This document shows, in pieces, positions 63,637 to 64,000 of a stretch of 64,000 bases of DNA. Where the stretch lies: positions 1-64,000 of the forward strand of contig DAORPQ010000003.1 in the NCBI GenBank assembly GCA_035442025.1, in the 5' to 3' direction. Position 1 is the stretch's first letter, and each line of letters opens with the position of its first letter. The position numbers and the translations under genes are program-made. This DNA comes from Competibacter_A sp003527885. Lineage in GTDB: Bacteria; Pseudomonadota; Gammaproteobacteria; Competibacterales; Competibacteraceae. The notes under the pieces are model-generated. The model did not search any database. It worked only from the letters and a program-made list of their open reading frames with translations, and had not been told where the DNA came from.

Positions 63637-64000
63637 CCCCCCAACAACGCCAGCAACCCCGCCTCGTCCAACACCGTCACCCCGAGTTCCCGCGCTTTAT
63701 CCAGCTTGGAACCGGCATCGCGGCCCGCCACGACGTAACCGGTCTTCTTGGACACGCTGCCCGCCACCTTGGCGCCCAAGGCCCGCAGCCGGGCGGTGGC
63801 CTGATCGCGGCTCAGCGACTCCAGGGTTCCGGTCAACACCACCGTCTTGCCGGCGAGCGTGCGAGCGCCGCTTGCGGGTTGCGCTGTTTCAGGCCAGTGC
63901 ACGCCGGCGGCCCGCAACCGCGCGACAATTTCCAAATTGTGCGGTTCTTGAAAAAACACCCGGATCGCCGCCGCCACCACCGGGCCGACATCGGGCACTT
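63633..64000 (-). CDS. ligA: NAD-dependent DNA ligase, C-terminal part (cut by window edge)
   Basis: The last ~122 residues of a protein that continues off the right edge. Part of the helix-hairpin-helix region (DVGPVVAAAIRVFFQ) is followed by a complete BRCT domain (TLAGKTVVLTGTLESLSRDQA, then KVAGSVSKKTGYVVAGRDAGSK), the C-terminus of bacterial LigA. The adenylation domain is outside the window. Confidence 0.93.
   Translation of the reverse strand, partial: VPDVGPVVAAAIRVFFQEPHNLEIVARLRAAGVHWPETAQPASGARTLAGKTVVLTGTLESLSRDQATARLRALGAKVAGSVSKKTGYVVAGRDAGSKLDKARELGVTVLDEAGLLALLGG

Overview
The window is GC-rich, densely packed chromosomal DNA from a gammaproteobacterium. The gene order mreB-mreC-mreD-mrdA-rodA-mltB-rlpA-dacA-ybeD-lipB-lipA, the block yciO-M50 peptidase-trpS-scpA-scpB-rluB facing yciB-yciI-bolA-ppiC, and tgt-yajC-secD-secF are all gammaproteobacterial arrangements. 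A gatCAB operon, many PAS and receiver proteins, a cytochrome c' and a glycogen debranching enzyme fit an environmental lineage such as Competibacteraceae or relatives. That assignment is inference; no rRNA gene is present. I found no tRNA, rRNA, CRISPR array, insertion sequence or prophage.

Layout. 1-5.6 kb: partial glycogen debranching enzyme, a DUF192 protein, then tgt-yajC-secDF. 5.6-15 kb: a small CxxC membrane protein, a membrane-anchored response regulator, gamma-glutamyltransferase, and a three-gene signalling cluster (CheB-CheR-PAS fusion, PAS histidine kinase, receiver-PAS). 15.2-26.5 kb, minus strand: lipoate synthesis and the cell-elongation/peptidoglycan cluster. 26.6-32.7 kb, plus strand: gatCAB, hslO, a membrane protein, mpl. 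32.8-36 kb, minus strand: a hybrid histidine kinase and an HD-GYP response regulator. 36.3-39.8 kb, plus strand: ubiX, a LON-domain protein, an alpha/beta hydrolase and three small envelope proteins.

39.9-41.1 kb, minus strand: the most unusual locus. A 124-residue protein with a twin-arginine signal is followed after 6 bp by a SPASM-type iron-sulphur protein that lacks the radical-SAM CxxxCxxC motif. After its predicted cleavage site, the first protein carries eight Trp-x-Asn motifs in a Gly-rich tail. This resembles the precursor and maturation genes of cyclophane-forming (triceptide) RiPP systems, but the architecture differs: Tat export, and a SPASM-only partner with no radical-SAM core nearby.

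41.4-50 kb: patatin-type outer-membrane phospholipase, rluE, cupin, cytochrome c', cytochrome b561, leuA preceded by a Leu-rich leader peptide with two mutually exclusive hairpins, and an LtaS-like sulfatase-fold protein. 50-53.2 kb, minus strand: an accessory block with two different HExxH metallopeptidase-like proteins, a small secreted protein and an EF-hand-like calcium-binding protein; parts are visibly lower in GC than the flanks. 53.4-64 kb: universal stress protein, DUF4124 protein, a degenerate squalene/phytoene-synthase-fold protein, yciK, rluB-scpB-scpA-trpS-M50-yciO, yciB-yciI-bolA-ppiC, and the 3' end of ligA.
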